Assembly: GCA_034766995.1 (NCBI GenBank)
Contig: CM068323.1
Coordinates: forward strand, 3,722,967-3,786,966
Length of the DNA stretch: 64,000 nt
DNA from: Acanthacorydalis orientalis
Lineage: Eukaryota > Arthropoda > Insecta > Megaloptera > Corydalidae
Direction: 5' to 3'
Part shown: piece by piece, positions 9,770-22,443 of the stretch
Layout: every line of letters starts with the position of its first letter
Position numbering within the stretch: the first letter of the stretch is position 1
Notes under the pieces: generated by a model
Seen by the model: the letters and a program-made list of their open reading frames with translations, nothing else
The model's database searches: none
Told to the model about the DNA's origin: nothing
Program-made: the position numbers and the translations under genes

Positions 9770-12560
9770 TTTATTCAGGTGATTGTGTCCATATTTCTTC
9801 ATCTGACGATTCTTCAGCATTATCTGCAGTAATATTTCTTCATCAGAAGAACCTTCATGGTACGAATCGATTTCTGGTCCTGCAGAAAGGAAAATATCTA
9901 TTTTTTCTTTCAGAAATGGCTTTTGATTTTTTCTTGGAACAGTCTCATGCCTGTTATAAGCGGATCAGAGCTTAACAATAATCTATTTATAACGACAAGA
10001 TTGCACGATTGTCTGTTAAACTTCCTGGAATAATTTAGAAGGTATAATCTAAAATGTTTATTCCTTGCTTCGGCCGCCTCTCTGACACCATTCTGACTGG
10101 TACCAAGGCTTTTTCAGTTACAGCAGAACCGTGGAGCAGAATTTTATGTAATGTGGGTGTAATTGGGCGCCATGAATACAATTCGACATACAGCTTTCCT
10201 GTTTCCAAACAGCATAAATTAAATTTTTCTTTGTTTATTTTATAACCACATGACATGGCCTTTAAAATCACTTTTAGTCGATATACAAGGCGAGGATCTA
10301 CACCTGTAATTTGAGTTGATAAATCAGGATCCATAAAAAATCACCGAATATTACTGTTACCGAAACCATCTTTTGGAACATCTACTTTGGAACCTATTTT
10401 GTTTTTAAATTCCTTTTATATTTTTAATTACATTTCTTTTACGATTTGTTTGTCAGTTTCACTCCTCAGCTGCCATTTCTTTATTGGTAATTTATAAGAT
10501 AGGTGGAGCAATCCTTCAAATAATCGAACCCTTGTGTGTAAAATCGATAAGCCGAACGTTAGTGTCTTGATTTATTTCTTTACTTCACAATAAATTATTA
10601 AAATCTTTGGATGTTGCTCCGCAGATATAACATTCCATACTGAATTTGGTATCAGTGGAAGCACTGCAAACTTTCGCATCAATCATTGTCAGTATCGTCA
10701 CATGTTTGTCACAAAATGTGTAATTTGCTTGTGTAACTTCAGTCGCTTTTAATAAATTTATTTTGTCTTGTATATAACCGATTTTTTCGTTTGTAATGTC
10801 GCCATTTTCTTTTACAAACCGAATTTGTATTGGTCGACAGTGATGCGGCAAAGAAGGTATTGGGTCCTGCCAGATTATATTTTTATTGTCTAGACCACGA
10901 GTTAATTTCAAGGGGACAAATGAATTTTGAAAGATATTTGCGTCCGAATCAGTTTCATTTTCAAATTTTTGTTTAAATTGTACTTGCTGTGATCCATCGT
11001 ATCACTATTTGCATATCAAAGTCAAGGTATATCTGTCGTGTTCGTTTAAGGGGACCCGGTGGTCTAGCGGCCTGAAATTTAAGCTATTTTAAAAAATTTT
11101 TTTCTATATGAGGGTAATGAGTAATGCTTTCAAATTTTTTTACACTTATTTTATTACTAATAAACTACACAAAAATGAAAATAAAGACAAAAAAAAAATT
11201 TTTTTTAAATTAGAAAAATGATGCTGAAGTCTCCCTCTCTAAAAAAATGGAATTGCGTGGTGAATGATGATTTATCTCTCCCTCTGATCTGAAATAAAAC
11301 AATTGACGAATTTTTAATTAGTATAAGTTTAGCTATCGCAGGAAGTAGAATAAAAAAAAAAAATTTGACAAAATGGCGCGTAGTCAAAAGTACAAGTTTG
11401 AAAACGACCAGTATTTTTGAATGTTTTGTTAATAAAAAAAATATAGATATTTTACGGAAACTATTAGAGAGCTAGCGAGCGAGAGCTAGAACTATTCAGA
11501 ATAACATATTAAAATTTCAGACAAATCGGTTAAGTAGTTTTTTTTTTCTGGCCCCCGCAAGACGAAAAAAAGTAGTTTCGAGATAAACGCGTTTAAAGTT
11601 TCAAGCAAGCACTTATTCTTCTACCTACCTGACCTTCTAATGGGATGTAGATCCTGAAATACTCTGAATTTCGTCATCAAATTTTAACAGTATATTTTTA
11701 AGATACTATACTTTCGAAAAAAAAAATCGATTTTTCGAAAATTCTAGACCACCGGGTCCCCATAATATCTGAAAAACTTGTGTTAAATACATTCAAAAGA
11801 CATGTAACTATGTGGTCCAATAAATCTTACAAATTAAATTCAACACAAGAAGTTGTCACTCGGTAAGATGTTTGTATGGGATAACACTCTTCTTTTCCTT
11901 TTGTATAATAGAGTAGCATGGGAAAAGTTTCTTATTATGGCTTCTAATTACTTCGTAGTGTTTGGGAGAAAGTCCAGTTTCAACAAACATGGACAATGCC
12001 TATAATGGTCTGTAGTTGTGTTTTCCTTCAGACAGAGTGAATATACCTTTTTATATTTAGTAGCTCGTTTAGGATACTTTCTTATATCTTTATTAACATT
12101 TGAGGCGTCAGTCTTCCATTCAGCTTCCAAGTTCATATGGGTAGCAAACGTGAATCATCCGAGCACATTTCATTACGAAGACTTTCAGTCTTTCTTCTCT
12201 TACTCCGCTCATTGCAATCACTAAATAGTTTAGTTGGACGCCCAGACCGCGGAGTTGCTGAATGTATGACAATAATCTCTTGAAGCCAGTCGTTGTTTTT
12301 TTTTTAAAAAAAAAAGAAAATGTATTCTTCTTAGTACGACTGAGTCCATCTTCAGTTTATTTCCGATTTGACATAAGAAGGTTTATGTTGTAAATCTTTC
12401 AATTCGTTTTCAGAATAATTGGTCGAATTTAACAAAAACATTCCAGCATAGTTCAGTTTTTCGTTAATATTGTGATGTCGATGACGTTTCATGATATCAT
12501 AGAACTGCTTTCTAGACATAGTTTTGACTCCCGAAGGTCCTAAAATGAAATTAAAAACGT
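9770..12560 (-). pseudogene. Transib/RAG1-like transposase pseudogene, split by a MITE
   Basis: Read on the minus strand, conserved blocks of one large protein follow in order: MSRKQFYDIMKRHRHHN (about 12.5 kb); SGRPTKLFSDCNERSKRRKT (12.2 kb); KCYP-like remains (11.9 kb); then, beyond the MITE, DGSQQVQFKQKFE (11.0 kb), WQDPIPSLPHHCRPIQIRF, LTMIDAKVCSASTDTK, CYICGATSKDFN (10.6 kb); LLHLSYKLPIKKWQ (10.5 kb); ITGVDPRLVYRLKVILK, TPTLHKILLHG (10.15 kb); INRLLLSSDPLIT (9.98 kb). From memory these match a widespread animal family I take to be Transib/RAG1-core-related, with a DG aspartate, a CxxC knuckle and a late His region. Several frameshifts and stops break it. The superfamily name is less certain than that this is a single transposase. 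Confidence 0.62.
11050..11761. mobile_element. 712-bp TTAA-flanked MITE, copy 1
   Basis: The ends are the perfect 18-bp inverted repeats GGGGACCCGGTGGTCTAG and its complement. It is flanked by TTAA (11046-11049) on the left and ATAA (one mutation) on the right. Three further copies at 14374, 43115 and 63133 differ by few substitutions. TTAA target duplication is the mark of piggyBac-type insertion, though piggyBac ends usually start CCC or CAC. No convincing coding; a 60-69 residue open frame recurs but is not conserved in copy 1. This copy interrupts the Transib-like gene. Confidence 0.88.
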
Positions 12561-12562
12561 TA

Positions 12563-13398
12563 TGGTGTGTTCGAATTAATTCGTAGCGTTTTCTTGATGA
12601 AAAAAGATCGTTTATTTTAAATAATATTGAAAAAACATATCATTCAAAGTATTGTCTATCGTTAGCCACTACTTTTTTCCATCTTTCGGACGGGAGACGA
12701 ATACCACGTCGAAAGAACGTCTCGTCTTTAGGTGCAATCCACGAATCGACCCATTTTCTGTTATCTTCGTATGAAGTGAGCTTCTGCCCAGACAGGCCAT
12801 GACTCATCGATCGAAACAAGTGGTAATCAGAAGGAGCAATATCTGGAGAATACGGTGGGTGGGGTAGGACCAGTTTCCTTGCTTTTGGATCACTCTCGTG
12901 GCTTTAAGGCGTTTTACTACCGTTGACAAGTCAACTCCCAACGATTCAGACAATTATTGAAGTGTTTGGCATGGGTCTTCATTAAGCAATGCCTCCAATT
13001 CTTCATCGTCGAACTTTTTCGGCTGTCCAGGTCGTTCCTTGTCTTCCGAGTCGAAATCACCACTTTTAAAACGTGTAAACCACTTCTGACACGTTTGCTC
13101 AGCTTGAGCACGTTCACCATAAACTGCCACTAAAATCCGATGACATTCGGCAGCACTTTTTTGCATGTTAAAATAATGAAGTAAAACTCCCCGCAAAAAC
13201 AATTTATCCGGAACGAAATTCGACATGTTCGATAAAGTACAAAGTGTTGCTATTTACGCTTCAACCAAATGACATATACTGAAACTGACGCCTAAGGACA
13301 GCTGTTTTACGGAGATTATTTGGTTAAAGGGAACAATGTTAGAATGGACTACCTACGCCATCTCTTGTAAAACGCTACGAATTAATCCCAACACCTAA
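12563..13398 (-). mobile_element. Mariner family C, internally deleted copy
   Basis: Termini read TGTTGGGATTAATTCGTAGC (from 13395 inward) and a matching end at about 12563, with TA at both borders. The minus-strand frame starts at about 13226 with FVPDKLFLRGVLLHYFNM, then TCQKWFTRFKSGDFDSEDKE and GQPKKFDDEELEALLNEDP, which is the mariner N-terminal helix-turn-helix. After SESLGVDLSTV it jumps to the very C-terminus (LFRSMSHGLSG, DSWIAPKDETFFRRGIRLPS, ERWKKVVANDRQYFE). The catalytic domain with the first two aspartates is deleted, so the 836-bp copy is non-autonomous. A fuller copy lies at 51475-52734. Confidence 0.88.
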
Positions 13399-13489
13399 TA
13401 AAAAAAAATTTGGTATTGCTACTTTGATTTTGACAAAAAAGATCGGTACCAGGTAATCCGGATCAATTCGGACATACCGTGCTTCATTT

Positions 13490-13955
13490 ATAAATAAGTA
13501 CAGTAGTGAGGATGGATACATAACAAACTTTATACACCAGAACGCAACCCACAACATCACGAGCTACTGGTCCAACTTCAACGCCATCTCCTGGTAGATT
13601 GTCTGGTAATATCAAAAAGCACACTCTGGAGACAATAAAACCGACAAAGAATAAAAAATTTCCTGCAAGAATATGTGTAGTAATGTAAGATACATGAGGT
13701 AAGGTGCGAAACACTGTATATATGCAAATTCTGTGAAGTACCTTTGCACAAAGGAACCTGTGTCACCAATTATCATAGTAAAAAAAATACATTACTAATA
13801 CTACTTATGTACGACTCCTGAAAATTTCAATGAAGTATTTTAATTACAAAAGTAATTATCGCAGTTTTGATACACATATGTTGAAATATTTTTATATCAT
13901 TGAAATACCCCGTTTTATGTGAAAGTTTTAACAAAAATTGCCCGATGCGAATGTG
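13490..13955 (+). pseudogene. piggyBac transposase C-terminal fragment with 3' terminus
   Basis: The plus strand reads RLSGNIKKHTLETIKPTKNK, KFPARICVV, then after a frameshift CETLYICKFCEVPLHKGTCV and TNYHSKKN. This is the cysteine-rich tail of a piggyBac/PGBD transposase (CxxC, then VPLCxxxC, ending in YHxKK). The 3' end at 13938-13955 read outward-in is CACATTCGCATCGGGCA next to TTAA at 13956-13959, a typical piggyBac terminus. The catalytic domain and left end are absent; the left part was cut off by or before the mariner at 12563-13398. Confidence 0.75.
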
Positions 13956-13959
13956 TTAA

Positions 13960-14369
13960 TGAGAAATTTATTATTTTCCGGTGTATAAAAATATCAAATA
14001 CAGTTATTCACTATAATGTTCAACATTCTTACATATTAATTTAGTATGACTAACATGATATACATCTGAAGATGAAACATATAATTATAAATTAGGCACT
14101 GGGCGCCTTCTAGCACTCTATATTAATCTGACCTTATTGTTCGTTGTAATAAACAAAAACCATGCAAATAATAAAACAATTGCAAAATATCTAACAGGCG
14201 CCATCATACCTGAAGCACCTGGAGCGATCGTTCCGTTGCTCCATGCTACCGCACGACCTTGATTTTATGGTTGCTAGATAATTCATCGCATAACAAAGTA
14301 AATAATCCTGAATATAATTCATTGGATTCACTGAAATCTATATTCTTTTCAAGGTCATCCAAAACCTCC
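13960..14369. other. Short unclassified stretch before the second TTAA MITE
   Basis: AT-rich with an isolated GC-richer piece (14200-14270). It may be the upstream part of the Tigger-like element whose C-terminus resumes at 15079, since the MITE sits between them, but I could not follow the frame across. Confidence 0.35.
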
Positions 14370-14373
14370 TTAA

Positions 14374-15073
14374 GGGGACCCGGTGGTCTAGCGGCCTAAA
14401 ATTTAAGCTATTTAAAAAAAAAATTTCTATATGAGGGTAATGAATAATGCTTTCAATTTTTTTTACACTTATTTTATTACTAATAAACTATACAAAAATG
14501 AAAATAAAGACAAAAAAAAATTTTTTTAAATTAGAAAAATGATGCTGAAGTCTCCCTCTCTAAAAAAATGGAATTGCGTGGTGAATGATGATTTATCTCT
14601 CCCTCTGATCTGAAATAAAACAATTGATGAATGTTTAATTAGTATAGCTATCGCAGGAAGTAGAATAAAAAAAAAATTTGACAAAATGGCGCGTAGTCAA
14701 AAGTACAAGTTTGAAAACGACCAGTATTTTTGAATGTTTTGTTAATAAAAAAAATATAAATATTTTACGGAAACTATTAGTTTTACTTCCGGCGAGAGCT
14801 AGAACTATTCAGAATAACATATTAAAATTTCAGACAAATCGGTCAAGTAGTTTTTTTTTCTGGCCTCCGCAAGACGAAAAAAAGTAGTTTCGAGATAAAC
14901 GCGTTTAAAGTTTTGCCGGCTCCACTTATTCTTCTACCTACCTGACCTTCTAATGGGCTGTAGATCCTGAAATACTCTGAATTTCGTCATCAAATTTTAA
15001 CAGTATATTTTTAAGATACTATACTTTCGAAAAAAAAATCGATTTTTCGAAAATTCTAGACCACCGGGTCTCC
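14374..15073. mobile_element. TTAA-flanked MITE, copy 2 (700 bp)
   Basis: Same 18-bp ends as copy 1 (one change, GGGTCTCC, at the right) and a perfect TTAA duplication at 14370-14373 and 15074-15077. Where copies 1 and 4 have AGAGAGCTAGCGAGCGAGAG, this copy and copy 3 have AGTTTTACTTCCGGCGAGAG or its close variant, so the family has at least two sequence types. Confidence 0.9.
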
Positions 15074-15078
15074 TTAAT

Positions 15079-15312
15079 AAATTACTAGTAGATCGTGAAT
15101 TAACTGATATTGACTTAATTCATATAATATCTGAAACCCAACCTAACGATGAATATGACAGTGACTACGAAGAAAAAAATTCATTCACTACAGAAAATCT
15201 TTGTAAAGCTCTTGAATTAGTCAAAAAATTGGAAAGTGTCATCATAGACAATGATCCAAACATTCAACGAGCCTTAAAATTTAGACAAGATTTGATGAAA
15301 TTTTGCAGCTAA
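15079..15312 (+). pseudogene. Tigger-like transposase C-terminal tail
   Basis: An open frame enters directly from the MITE border and reads KLLVDRELTDIDLIHIISET, then an acidic DEYDSDYEEK, then LCKALELVKKLESVI and NIQRALKFRQDLMKFCS before TAA. The order LTDxDLI, acidic spacer, then an amphipathic helix followed by ALKFRQ is that of Tigger/pogo transposase C-termini. Downstream to about 15697 is 3' untranslated sequence ending in a T-rich terminus with ATGCGATTTT and TAAATTGAGGGCCGGG. The MITE is inserted in the gene at TTAA; the part upstream of it is not recognisable. Confidence 0.65.
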
Positions 15313-15698
15313 TATCAGTAAATTTATGAAAACTTAGTAAAGGAAAAGATAGAGAACAAATCATCCAAAAACAATTAACATTAACAATAAAAATGATATC
15401 GAACTTACAAATATTTCGAGCGATGCAGATAATAAGTTTGTGCCAATTGAAAGGAAAATGTGGATTGTTTTGAATTACAGTAGCGACAGTGACACCGAAT
15501 AAAATTTATCTACTTTCGTTTTTTAAAACGTCATTATTTTTCTTTAATTTATGTGAAGTAAATATGTGCTTCTACAACTTTACTAGCTTTTATTTCCAAT
15601 ATTTTTTCTATTGTACTGACAGACTCAATTTATGCGATTTTCATTCGCGTAAAACGAATCCACGTGGAACGGTTACTCCGCGTAAATTGAGGGCCGGG

Positions 15699-15700
15699 TA

Positions 15701-15753
<53 letters not shown>

Positions 15754-15778
15754 ACATATATATATGTATATATATATG

Positions 15779-15829
<51 letters not shown>

Positions 15830-15872
15830 ATATATATATATATATGTGTATATATATATATATGTACACATA

Positions 15873-15929
<57 letters not shown>

Positions 15930-15933
15930 GATG

Positions 15934-15981
<48 letters not shown>

Positions 15982-15983
15982 GA

Positions 15984-16014
<31 letters not shown>

Positions 16015-16046
16015 GTACATATATATATATATAGATATATATGTTA

Positions 16047-16088
<42 letters not shown>

Positions 16089-16094
16089 CATATA
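15699..16094. repeat. 396-bp TA tract with GT/CA-type interruptions
   Basis: Nearly continuous TATA with scattered TATGTA, TACATA and TAGATG steps. It separates the Tigger terminus from the LINE fragment. Such DNA can form cruciforms and is a likely assembly and sequencing weak point. Confidence 0.97.
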
Positions 16095-16460
16095 GTTCAA
16101 AGACTCCAAACAACACAACGAAGTATGGAACGATGCATGTTGGGAATAACAAGAAGAGATAGAAAGAGAATAGAATGGATATGAAAACAAACAGGAGTCA
16201 CAGATATAATAAAAAGAGTAAAGAGTCTGAAATAGAAATGGGCGGGACATATCGCAAGAAGGGAGGACAACCGATGGACAAGAGAAATTATTGACTGGGA
16301 ACCAAGGAATATGAAAAGACCCAGAAAGGGACCAATGAACAGATGGGATAAGGATATTAAAAACTTTCTTGGAAAAGTGTGAAAAAGAGAGGCACTGAAT
16401 CGAACAAAATGGAAAATCATGGAAGAGGCCTTTATCCAGCAGTGGATTAACAGGGGCTGA
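16095..16460 (+). pseudogene. RTE-like non-LTR retrotransposon, 3' end of reverse-transcriptase ORF
   Basis: The frame reads [20 protein letters not shown], then KWAGHIARREDNRW, EIIDWEPRN, RPRKGPMNRWDKDI, NRTKWKIMEEAFIQQW and INRG before TGA. This is the C-terminal motif series of insect RTE-like LINEs (RxMERxMLGxxxRDR, KWxWAGHIAR, RWxDD, WxxxxEAYxQQW). Three stops (two TGA, one TAG) interrupt it. A (GAT)n/(TGA)n tail at 16458-16480 follows, which suits RTE-type simple-repeat tails. The copy is 5'-truncated by (TA)n. A shorter relative lies at 61878-62068. Confidence 0.85.
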
Positions 16461-16548
16461 TGATGATGATGATGATGATATATACATATATATATATATA
16501 TACATATATATACATATATATACATACATATATACATATATATATATA
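16461..16548. repeat. (GAT)n LINE tail followed by TA/TACA tract
   Basis: GATGATGATGATGATGATGA forms the LINE tail, then TATACATATATA repeats to 16548. Confidence 0.9.
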
Positions 16549-16654
16549 TGGTCTGCATCTTGCCAAATCTACACCTATTCCCATTTTTTTCTCACTTTCT
16601 CAAAAATCGAAAAAAAGTAATGTAGTTCTATTGTTATTGTATATGTGTGTGTGC

Positions 16655-17039
16655 GTGTATACACTATAATCCCTCCATTTACGCGAGTAATTGGTTTCAT
16701 AAAACGGGGTGTAAATAAAAACCTCATAAATGGAGCTACAGAAAACTTTAAAATATGGGTCTGTTCCATATATCCAAATATTTTACTTTTGCTAGGATAG
16801 AAACGTATTTTTTTTAATTTTCCAATTTGCTTCTACGATTCAACATAATTACATACTCATCTTCATACATGACCATCCTTTTTAATGACAAATGGTCAAT
16901 AAATCTATAGAATTTGTTTTGTCAGTTTCAAAATATACAAGGTAGGCTATTCATCTATTTTTAATTGGAATTAACATTTTGATATGTTGATAATTCAATG
17001 AAACCGTATAATTATTCTGCAGTGTATGTGAGAAAGGGA
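16655..17039. other. AT-rich spacer with a Tigger-like terminus
   Basis: At 16668-16745, ATAATCCCTCCATTTACGCG, TAAAACGGGGTGTAAATAAA and CCTCATAAATGGAGC resemble the TTTACGCG termini of pogo/Tigger-type elements and the end at 15.65 kb. The rest is AT-rich without features. Confidence 0.4.
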
Positions 17040-17760
17040 AACTGTAACGTTATTTTACATAATTGGTACCTTAAGAATCATTTTGATCACTGAAAATACT
17101 TTTGTTCCCGACCACTGTGCGTCTCGTTCCTTGTGTCCCGTACGTTCCGCGCGAACGTTGAATCTGAATTTTCTTTCGACTGCGCACGTTGTTGAAGCCA
17201 TTAGGTATTCAAAAACATTCCCGTTCGTTTTACAAAATCGCAAAGCTCTCACCGATGATATTGAGGAGATTTTGATGCTGCTATATGAACGTTCGGTTAT
17301 TTTCACCTCTGCCGAGAGATTAGTGTGAGGCGGCTCCGGGACCCCGGTGGCGGAAAAGAAAAGCATTTTCCGGCGTCTTTTGACGGCAAAAATAATTAAT
17401 AACGTGCTCCAAGAGTGGTTCGTCTTGTTACTAATCGATGTTCTCACAATCGCGCGTGATTAATGATCGTACTAGCACCACCGTCAGCAGCCATCGCCAT
17501 CGTCGTAAGTGTGTGGCACCCACTATAACGTCGAACAACGTTTTTATCGTGACGCGCGCTCACTCGCACACGTTCGCACGCGCCGTATATCCGATAGTGC
17601 GATCTCGCTCGCGCGCACTTTTCGTACGGTGCGTCCGGGAAACGAACGGAGTCGAATCCGTGCTACTGAGTCTCGGTCCGACACGATATCCGTCGAATTG
17701 AGCCTGACCTGAACAGCAGACATATATTAACGTCATTATTTAAATACTGTTGCTAATTTA
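17040..17760. other. Non-repetitive CpG/GC-rich island, possible host exon or promoter
   Basis: This is one of the few GC-rich, CpG-rich stretches. It holds open frames on both strands: minus 17055-17447 (130 residues), plus 17083-17328, and plus 17438-17701. I recognise no domain in any of them. CGCGCGCTCACTCGCACACG and similar arrays around 17550-17640 look like a promoter-proximal or 5' UTR region. Sequence of this type is out of character with its flanks, so it is a sensible place to look for a conserved or transcribed host element. Confidence 0.35.
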
Positions 17761-17808
17761 GTTTTTTTTTTGTATTCAAATTTGTTTTAAAATTTTATTG
17801 AATAATTA

Positions 17809-17846
<38 letters not shown>

Positions 17847-17991
17847 CACTGAACAATCGGTAATATAAATTGATTATCAAGTGTCAAACATTAAAAAGCT
17901 ATGAATCAAGAAAATAAACGTAAAACAAAATTGATGATATGTAGAATATTTGTAAAGAGATTATTTTAAGTATTGTAATCACGAGTAAAAG

Positions 17992-18720
<729 letters not shown>

Positions 18721-18865
18721 TATTTAGGCAGTATATGTATGCGAAGTCTGCAAAATATGGAATAAAAATTTGATCCAAGAAGTATTTTTAATAATTCACT
18801 AGAGTTTTTTTTCATATTGAATTTTAAAAACTACTGGACGACCAAGTGTAACTTTAGATTTTCCG

Positions 18866-19079
18866 GTGAGAAGGTGTCTTCTAAAAGTTCTTGAAGGTAT
18901 TTTGTATTTTCTGCTAACTTCATTCACACCTATTTTTCATCTTCCCCAATTCTTAACTTTAGTTATTGTCTCATTCAATTTTTTTTCTGACCAGGATACT
19001 CTTAAAAATGTCCTTACATATTTTTGTGACATTTATGTAAATTATTATATAAAAATGTAACATGATAAAATTTACAAGT

Positions 19080-19139
<60 letters not shown>

Positions 19140-19526
19140 ACATATATTATAAAAATATGTATATATATATATATATATATATAGCTTCATTTACCCACAT
19201 TTTTCATCCACTCCACTTCCAGACTTCAGTCATTGTCTCATTCATATCTTTTTATGACCAGGATGCTCCTCAAGATGTCCTTACATATTTTCGTGACATT
19301 TATATAAATTATTATATAAAACTGTAACATGATAAAGTTTACAAGCGATATTTATTTTTTATATAGCTTCTTTCACCCCGATTTTTCATCCACTTCACTT
19401 CCTGACTTTTGTCATGGTCCCACTCTTATCTTTTTCTGATCAGGATGCTTTTAAAGATGTCCTTATTTTCGTGACATTTATGTAAATTATTATATAAAAA
19501 TGTAACATGATAAAATTTACAAGATA

Positions 19527-19588
<62 letters not shown>

Positions 19589-19758
19589 AAAATATAGCTT
19601 CATTCACCCACATTTTTCATCCACTCCATGTCCTGACTTCAGTCATTGTCTCATTCATATCTTTTTCTAACCAGGAGGCTCTTCAAGATGTTCTTACATA
19701 TTTTTGTGACATTTATGTAAATTATTATATAAAAATGTAACATGATAAAATTTACATG

Positions 19759-19830
<72 letters not shown>

Positions 19831-20007
19831 TATATTTATTATATAGCTTCATTTACCCACATTTTTCATCCACTCCACTTCCTGACTTTTGTTATCATCT
19901 CACTCTTATCTTTTTCTGACCAGGATACTCTTAAAGATGTCCTTAAATATTTTCATGACATTTATATAAATTATTACATTAAAATGTAGCATGATAAAAT
20001 TTACAAG

Positions 20008-20057
<50 letters not shown>
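18866..20057. repeat. Tandem array of about 165-bp cores joined by (TA)n
   Basis: Five copies (cores ending near 19060, 19330, 19510, 19745 and 19990) share CACATTTTTCATCCACTCCA, CTGACTTCAGTCATTGTCTC, GACCAGGATGCTC, AAGATGTCCTTACATATTTT and GACATTTATGTAAATTATTA. Spacers are (TA)n of very different lengths (one unit has almost none). Each core has an open frame of about 45 residues, ending YYIKM or YYIKL, because the units are duplicates; I see no domain in it. Confidence 0.9.
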
Positions 20058-20541
<484 letters not shown>

Positions 20542-20570
20542 TATACATACATATCATTGACATCAACAGT

Positions 20571-21245
20571 TTGAGGAATCTATCTACTTCTCATAAACAA
20601 CAGATCTGTTATTGTAAACTTGAAAACAAACGTTTCCCTTATTACCATCGACCGTACAAGACGAGTACACACTGTGAACATCAGACAGGACCACTTCATC
20701 CCCTCACCATCGCTCCGTTTTTCATCTTTTTGTTACATACATTTATTTTACATTATGTTTCCTTAGTCCGTCGGCACTGATTTTAGCTTCCTCATCGCCT
20801 ATCAATATCTTCCTCTTCTATCCTTAACGACGACGACGATGCGCGTCTAGACTTGATGGGATGTAGAGTAAGGTGTACGCATTCATCCCCCCATATTATT
20901 CTTATTATTATAAGTCGTCGGGGGTTCGACGGATGCGTATTATAAAGATTCGCAGAACACGTGTACGAAAATAATTCACGAAAAGTGCATCGTAATGTTT
21001 ATGGTTAAATGTTGATGATCGGACTTATTCTTGCCCCTCAAGTTCAATGTTATTGTTGTTGTTGTTGTTGTTGATGATGATCGTTTTCATCCTCAAGTTT
21101 CAATGTACCCTATGAATTTATTTAATAAAGAAAATCGATTATTTTTTTATCGAAACTTCAAAATTAAGTTATACATTAAGTGTTTAATTATTATAGATTA
21201 TATTTTTGTTCGTGTTAATAAAAAATTGAAAACAAAATAGTGAAA
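20571..21245. other. Non-repetitive stretch, mixed GC
   Basis: Between microsatellites lies mostly unique DNA with a higher-GC section at 20630-20960 (GACGACGACGATGCGCGTCT, GTCGTCGGGGGTTCGACGGA) and a (GTT)n run at 21052-21074. I see no gene. It may contain a fragment of host regulatory or coding sequence. Confidence 0.35.
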
Positions 21246-21256
21246 ATTACCATTGC

Positions 21257-21258
<2 letters not shown>

Positions 21259-21330
<72 letters not shown>
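21259..21330. repeat. (TA)n tract hosting mariner A copy 1
   Basis: The tract ends exactly at the mariner terminus, and TA repeat resumes at 22264 on the other side, so the mariner inserted into a TA run. Confidence 0.95.
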
Positions 21331-21332
<2 letters not shown>

Positions 21333-21333
<1 letters not shown>

Positions 21334-22263
21334 GAGGTCAGACAATTAAGTAATGCGACAAAATTCAAAAATCGAGTATATTTAAAAATTAAGGAACATC
21401 GCTGCGATCCCCTTCAAAGTAGTCCCCTCCCGCATCTATACACTTATTCCAGCGAGTTTTCCAGTTTTCGTAACAATTCTGGAACACTTCTTGTGGGACC
21501 TCTCCGAGTACCCTCGTCACAGATTCTTGGATATCTTCAACGGAGTCAAAATGTCGACCTTTGACGAATTTTTTCATATGGGGGAATAGGAAAAAGTCGC
21601 AGGGTGACATGTCCGGTGAATAGGGCGGTTGTGGTAACGTTGCGATGCCTTTAGACGCCAAAAACTGAGAGACACTGAACGCACTGTGACAGGGAGCATT
21701 GTCGTGATGCAGAAGCCAAGTCTTCGCGATCTCTGGACGCACTCTGAGCACCCTTTTTCGTAATTTTTCGAGCACATTGCGGTAGAATACTTGATTTACG
21801 GTTTGTCCAGGTGGTACGAACTCTTTGTGAACCACCCCTTTGCTGTCGAAGAAGCAAATCAACATGGTTTTCACTTTGGACTTGCTCATTCTCGCCTTCT
21901 TTGGCCTTGGTGCTCCAGGGGACAGCCACTGTTGGCTTTGTCGTTTAGTTTCGGGGTCATATTGAAAGAACCAACTTTCATCACCAGTAATAACTCGATC
22001 GAGAAAAGTAGGATCACTTTCAACCTGCTCGAGACTATCTTAAAATTTTGCTTTAAATTTCTCTGTTCCATTTTCGTGACATGCACTACTCGCGCGTTGT
22101 TACAAAACACTAAACAGCTGGCGAAGAAATGATCGTACGAGGGTGGTCAAGGTCTCAATCGAGAGAGTAGGGATCTGCTATTACGGTGGCGGCGTTACAG
22201 GTTCGCAGTGTTACCACAGGCCGAGAAAAAAAATCGGTCGCATTACTTAATTGTCTGACCTCG
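21333..22263 (-). mobile_element. Mariner family A, 931-bp deleted copy 1
   Basis: Perfectly paired termini (CGAGGTCAGACAATTAAG on the left, its complement on the right) lie within TA. The minus-strand frame at about 21389-22040 keeps VITGDESWFFQYDPETKRQ (first Asp), LHHDNAPCHSAFSVSQFLAS (second Asp) and YSPDMSPCDFFLFPHMKK (third Asp), with 34 residues between the second and third: a DD34D catalytic triad. It ends WNKCIDAGGDYFEGDRSDVP. The N-terminal DNA-binding domain and its start are missing; full mariners are near 1.3 kb and 345 residues. The copy keeps a readable catalytic domain but cannot be autonomous. Copy 3 at 56057 shares the deletion. Confidence 0.93.
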
Positions 22264-22443
22264 TATATATATATATATACATGATTATTTCTTTCTAATA
22301 TTTGCTTTGTAGCTGCACTAAAGCGAATTAAATCTGTGTGCGTCTCAGAGACATCAATGTTTACAATGGTATAAGAAACACATGCCGTATCAGAAAGCAT
22401 ACTTTGTATGCCAAGGGGTTAAAAATTCAATATAATTAAATAA

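Noticed and set aside
14678..14887. Recurrent 69-residue frame inside the TTAA MITE (copies 2 and 3)
   Set aside because: Identical only because the MITE copies are near-identical; the frame is shorter or broken in copies 1 and 4 and has no domain-like composition.
15489..16152. Long open frames rich in Tyr-Ile on both strands over TA tracts (here and at 20.1-20.5, 32.8-33.1, 40.3-40.6, 59.5-59.9 kb and elsewhere)
   Set aside because: Any frame across TATATA avoids stops and reads YIYI; these are microsatellite artefacts.
17055..17447. 130-residue minus-strand frame in the GC-rich island as a gene
   Set aside because: Overlaps an equally long-looking plus frame, shows no domain, and GC-rich DNA has few stops. 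Kept only as a possible exon region.
19183..19990. Conserved 45-residue frame ending YYIKM repeated in the 165-bp array
   Set aside because: Conservation is explained by tandem duplication. The units differ by indels in flanks and no domain is recognisable on either strand.
18866..20057. Repeat spacing reminiscent of a CRISPR array
   Set aside because: The repeated part is about 165 bp, spacers are simple (TA)n, and the DNA is clearly eukaryotic.
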